NCBI GenBank assembly: GCA_020696885.1
Contig: JAJFMS010000143.1
Location: 1-7,475 of the forward strand
DNA: 7,475 nt
Reading direction: 5' to 3'
Origin: Armatimonadota bacterium
GTDB lineage: Bacteria; Armatimonadota; SYMT01
Of this stretch, positions 5,271 to 7,475 are shown one piece after another; position 1 is the first letter of the stretch; each line of letters opens with the position of its first letter. The translations under genes and the position numbers were made by a program. The notes below the pieces were generated by a model. The model made no database searches. It had not been told where the DNA came from and saw nothing but the letters and a program-made list of their open reading frames with translations.

Positions 5271-5993
5271 ATGGAGTTCCGTATCGGAAAGGCGATTGCG
5301 CCGGCTTTGACCCTAAGCCTGAGCGCGGTGATGCTGGCAGGCGCTGAAGCGGCGCCGGCGAAGAAGTCGGCCCCTGCCGCCCGTCCCGCTGCTGCGGCGC
5401 CCGCTGCTGCGGCGCCCGCTGCTGCGGGTAAGCTGCTTAAGGTCACGGTGCACCCGGACAAGCTCACCCTCTCGGGCGGCGGTGTCAGCCAGCGGTTCCT
5501 GGTGTTCGGCCACTACGCGGGAGGTCGGATGCGCGACCTCACGGCTACCGCCAAGGTCGCGAAGGCCGGCACGGCGGGGATCAAGATCGAAGGGAACCGC
5601 GTCTCCGCTCTCAGCAACGGCCCCGCGAAGCTCATCGCTACCGTGGGCGGCCTGTCGGGCGAGATGGCGATCACCAACCAGGACATCAACGCCCCGGCCG
5701 ACTGGAGCTTCGCCAACGAGATCGTCCCGGTCTTCACCAAAGCCGGCTGTAATACCGGCGGCTGCCACGGCTCGCCGTCCGGCCGCGGCGGGTTCCGCCT
5801 GTCGCTGTTCGGCTACGAGCCGGTTTACGATTACCAGCAGCTCGTGCTGGAGCGGAGCGGCTCCCGGGTCAACAAGAACCAGCCGTCTCAAAGCCTGATC
5901 CTGGCCAAAGCCACGATGAAGGTGCCGCACGGCGGCGGGCTGCGCTTCAAAGAAGGCAGCGAGTTCTACACCCGCATCCTGCAGTGGCTGTAA
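5271..5993 (+). CDS. N-terminal part of an interrupted PSCyt/DUF1549-type protein: Big_2 and cytochrome-like domain
   Basis: A 240-residue product from ATG 5271 (GGGAGG at 5259-5264, six bases upstream) to TAA 5991-5993. Residues 1-27 form a signal peptide, probably cleaved after A-E-A. A Pro-Ala linker occupies ~34-53, then a bacterial Ig-like (Big_2) domain at ~56-136 and a cytochrome-type segment at ~148-240. The latter contains EIVPVFTKAGCNTGGCHGSP, with Cys160, Cys165 and His166 as a C-x4-C-H motif like the CNxGxCH of PSCyt proteins, and VPHGGGLRF. The product ends ILQWL just where family members continue with a residue followed by DG. The next codons after the stop, in the same frame, read D-G-M-T-A-P. 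It is therefore almost certainly the front part of one ancestral gene with 6000-7475. An intact product would be exported; its function is unknown, with redox or polysaccharide-related roles only suggested for the family. Confidence 0.85.
   Translation: MEFRIGKAIAPALTLSLSAVMLAGAEAAPAKKSAPAARPAAAAPAAAAPAAAGKLLKVTVHPDKLTLSGGGVSQRFLVFGHYAGGRMRDLTATAKVAKAGTAGIKIEGNRVSALSNGPAKLIATVGGLSGEMAITNQDINAPADWSFANEIVPVFTKAGCNTGGCHGSPSGRGGFRLSLFGYEPVYDYQQLVLERSGSRVNKNQPSQSLILAKATMKVPHGGGLRFKEGSEFYTRILQWL
5385..5427 (+). repeat. In-frame 15-bp tandem repeat encoding Pro-Ala4
   Basis: CCCGCTGCTGCGGCG at 5385-5399 and 5400-5414 is followed by a partial third copy at 5415-5427. Each unit encodes P-A-A-A-A. Together with the preceding SAPAAR it forms a flexible linker after the signal peptide. 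The perfect units suggest recent expansion by slippage. Confidence 0.9.
5991..5993 (+). other. In-frame TAA interrupting the PSCyt/DUF1549 reading frame
   Basis: Upstream (from 5271) and downstream (to 7475) sequences share one reading frame, broken only by this TAA. The context is CAG-TGG-CTG-TAA-GAC-GGC-ATG. Family proteins usually read W-I/L-x-D/E-G here, so the stop occupies the variable x position with no loss of flanking bases. A single change from GAA, CAA or AAA would explain it. Confidence 0.85.
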
Positions 5994-5999
5994 GACGGC

Positions 6000-7475
6000 A
6001 TGACGGCCCCCGCGGATCCGGACCTCCGCAAGGTGCTGCCCGCCGAGACCCGCCAGACCGAGTTCGAGCCGCGCCTCAACCGGATCGAGATCTACCCCAC
6101 CGAGTGGACGCTGGACAAAGCCGGCGAGACCCAGCAAGTGGTCGTGATGGCGGTGCGGGACGACGGCACCACGCAGGACGTCACCCAGTACGCCCGCTAC
6201 ACCAGCAACGATGACCAGGTCGGTGAAGTCGATGATGACGGGCTCATCACCGCGGTGAAGGCCGGCGAGACCACCATCATGGTGCGTTACCTCGGCGGCG
6301 TCGGCACCGTGAGCCTGAAGGTACCGCGCCCGCCGATCGCCGCCACCGAGTACGCGAACTTCAAGTCGAACAACTACATCGACGAGCTCGTCCTGACGAA
6401 GCTGAAGGAAGTGCGGATCCCGCCTTCCGACCTCGCCGGCGACTCGGAGTTCATGCGCCGCGCGTTCATCGATACGATCGGCTTGATCCCTTCGCCGGAG
6501 GAAGCCAAGGCGTTCCTGGACGACAAGTCCCCCAACAAGCGGGAGAAGCTGGTCGACTCCCTGCTGGCTCGGCCCGAGTTTGTGGATTACTGGACCCTGA
6601 AGTTCTCGGACCTCTTCCGGAACAACCAGCAGAACAAGCAGGACAAGGGGCTCCAGGTCTACTACCGCTGGATCAAAGACCGGGTGGCGAGCAACACTCC
6701 GTGGGACCAGCTCGCACGGGAGATGATGACCGCCAGCGGCAGCGGCTTCAACGTTGGGCCGGCCAACTGGTACTCGATCGGTGACCTGGGCGCCGACTAC
6801 CCGCTGTTCGTCGCGAGTGCCACCAGCCAGGTGTTCCTGGGCGTCCGCATCGACTGTGCCCGGTGCCACAACCACCCGTTCGAGTCCTGGTCGCAGATGG
6901 ACTACTACGGATTTGCGGCCTTCTTCGCCCGCACGAAGGTGAAGAACGGCCCAGGTGAGCAGGAGCGCATCTTCTACGCCGCCAGCGATGGCGAGGTGAT
7001 GCACCCGCGTAAGACCACCCTCGTGGTCCAGCCGAAGCTGCTCGGCGCCGACGTCGTCACCTTCGCTCCCGACGAGGATCGCCGCGAGCGCCTGGCCGCC
7101 TGGATCACTTCTCCGGCGAACCCCTGGTTCAAGCGCTCCATCGCCAACCGGCTCTGGAACAACTACTTCGGACGCGGCCTGGTGCATCCGGTAGACGACT
7201 ACCGCCAGACCAACCCGGCCGCCAACGAGAAGCTGCTGGACGTGATGGGCGAGAAGATGGTCGCCTACAAGTTCGACATCAGGGCGCTGATGAAGGACAT
7301 CCTGAACTCGCGCACCTACCAGACGACCACGGTGCCGAAGAAGGAGAACACCGACGATCGGCTCTACGCCTCGCACTCCCTCCCGCGCAAGCTGATGGCC
7401 GAGGTGCTGCTGGACGCCGTGGATGCCGCCACCGGCAACAACGCCTACTACGGCCAGGGCGCGGCGCGCGCGGTG
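6000..7475 (+). CDS. C-terminal part of the interrupted PSCyt protein: Big_2, DUF1549, DUF1553; runs off the window
   Basis: The frame is open from the TAA at 5993 to the last base. ATG 6000 is the first possible restart, six bases after the stop, giving 492 residues without a 3' end. No good Shine-Dalgarno precedes it. If translated separately it lacks a signal peptide. Residues ~27-108 are a second Big_2 domain (LNRIEIYPTEW, VDDDGLITAVKAGETTIMV). DUF1549 spans ~125-312: FMRRAFIDTIGLIPSPEEAKAF, RPEFVDYWTLKFSDLFR, and CARCHNHPFESW, in which Cys286, Cys289 and His290 form a CxxCH motif. DUF1553 begins at ~360: AAWITSPANPWFKRSIANR, NNYFGRGLVHPVDDYR and ILNSRTYQ, continuing past the edge (PRKLMAEVLLDAVDAATG). 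Such proteins are exported in Planctomycetota and related phyla, where they are numerous and not biochemically understood. The well-preserved motifs argue against long-standing decay. Confidence 0.88.
   Translation, partial: MTAPADPDLRKVLPAETRQTEFEPRLNRIEIYPTEWTLDKAGETQQVVVMAVRDDGTTQDVTQYARYTSNDDQVGEVDDDGLITAVKAGETTIMVRYLGGVGTVSLKVPRPPIAATEYANFKSNNYIDELVLTKLKEVRIPPSDLAGDSEFMRRAFIDTIGLIPSPEEAKAFLDDKSPNKREKLVDSLLARPEFVDYWTLKFSDLFRNNQQNKQDKGLQVYYRWIKDRVASNTPWDQLAREMMTASGSGFNVGPANWYSIGDLGADYPLFVASATSQVFLGVRIDCARCHNHPFESWSQMDYYGFAAFFARTKVKNGPGEQERIFYAASDGEVMHPRKTTLVVQPKLLGADVVTFAPDEDRRERLAAWITSPANPWFKRSIANRLWNNYFGRGLVHPVDDYRQTNPAANEKLLDVMGEKMVAYKFDIRALMKDILNSRTYQTTTVPKKENTDDRLYASHSLPRKLMAEVLLDAVDAATGNNAYYGQGAARAV

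Noticed and set aside
5991..6002. Programmed frameshift at the break in the PSCyt gene
   Set aside because: Both halves are in the same frame and no slippery run is present; the interruption is a simple in-frame stop.
5313..7376. A 687-codon open frame on the minus strand opposite the PSCyt gene
   Set aside because: It is a shadow of a high-GC plus-strand gene. The plus strand carries recognisable DUF1549/DUF1553 motifs, while the minus translation is Val/Leu/Arg/Gly-rich with no domain.

Overview
The window is high-GC bacterial chromosome, gene-dense, with strong GC bias at third codon positions in the well-supported genes. The paired secreted PPC-domain and DUF1549/DUF1553 (PSCyt) genes at the right end are typical of Planctomycetota, Verrucomicrobiota, Acidobacteriota and Armatimonadota. 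The left edge holds the tail of a class A penicillin-binding protein, which most Planctomycetota lack, so Armatimonadota or a similar lineage is my best guess. This is an inference from gene content only.

Left (1-1113): the C-terminal tail of a PBP1A-like peptidoglycan synthase, then a yybP-ykoY-family (Mn2+) riboswitch. It has a plausible -10 box just upstream and an intrinsic terminator that shares bases with the aptamer's 3' strand. The switch precedes a 97-residue zinc-ribbon (zf-TFIIB) protein and a 99-residue two-helix membrane protein. Neither resembles the Mn exporters usually placed behind this riboswitch.

Middle (1114-3412): a 438-base spacer carries two paired palindromic (REP/BIME-like) structures and a short tandem repeat of a dispersed-repeat type. 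A minus-strand Eis-like GNAT acetyltransferase follows. Beyond it a 607-base divergent spacer holds a possible promoter for the acetyltransferase, a 29-bp hairpin built from TTACGCA heptamers, and a doubtful small ORF (76 aa) of atypical codon use.

Right (3413-7475): a secreted protein with two pre-peptidase C-terminal (PPC) domains, then a PSCyt-type gene in the same orientation. The PSCyt reading frame is interrupted by one in-frame TAA at 5991-5993. Homology appears to continue on both sides in the same frame (W-L-stop-D-G-M), so it is annotated as an N-terminal part (5271-5993) and a C-terminal part (6000 to beyond the window). This stop and the unusual riboswitch partner are the two strongest leads. 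The proteins on the right are probably exported and may form a cell-surface or periplasmic assembly; their biochemical role is not established.
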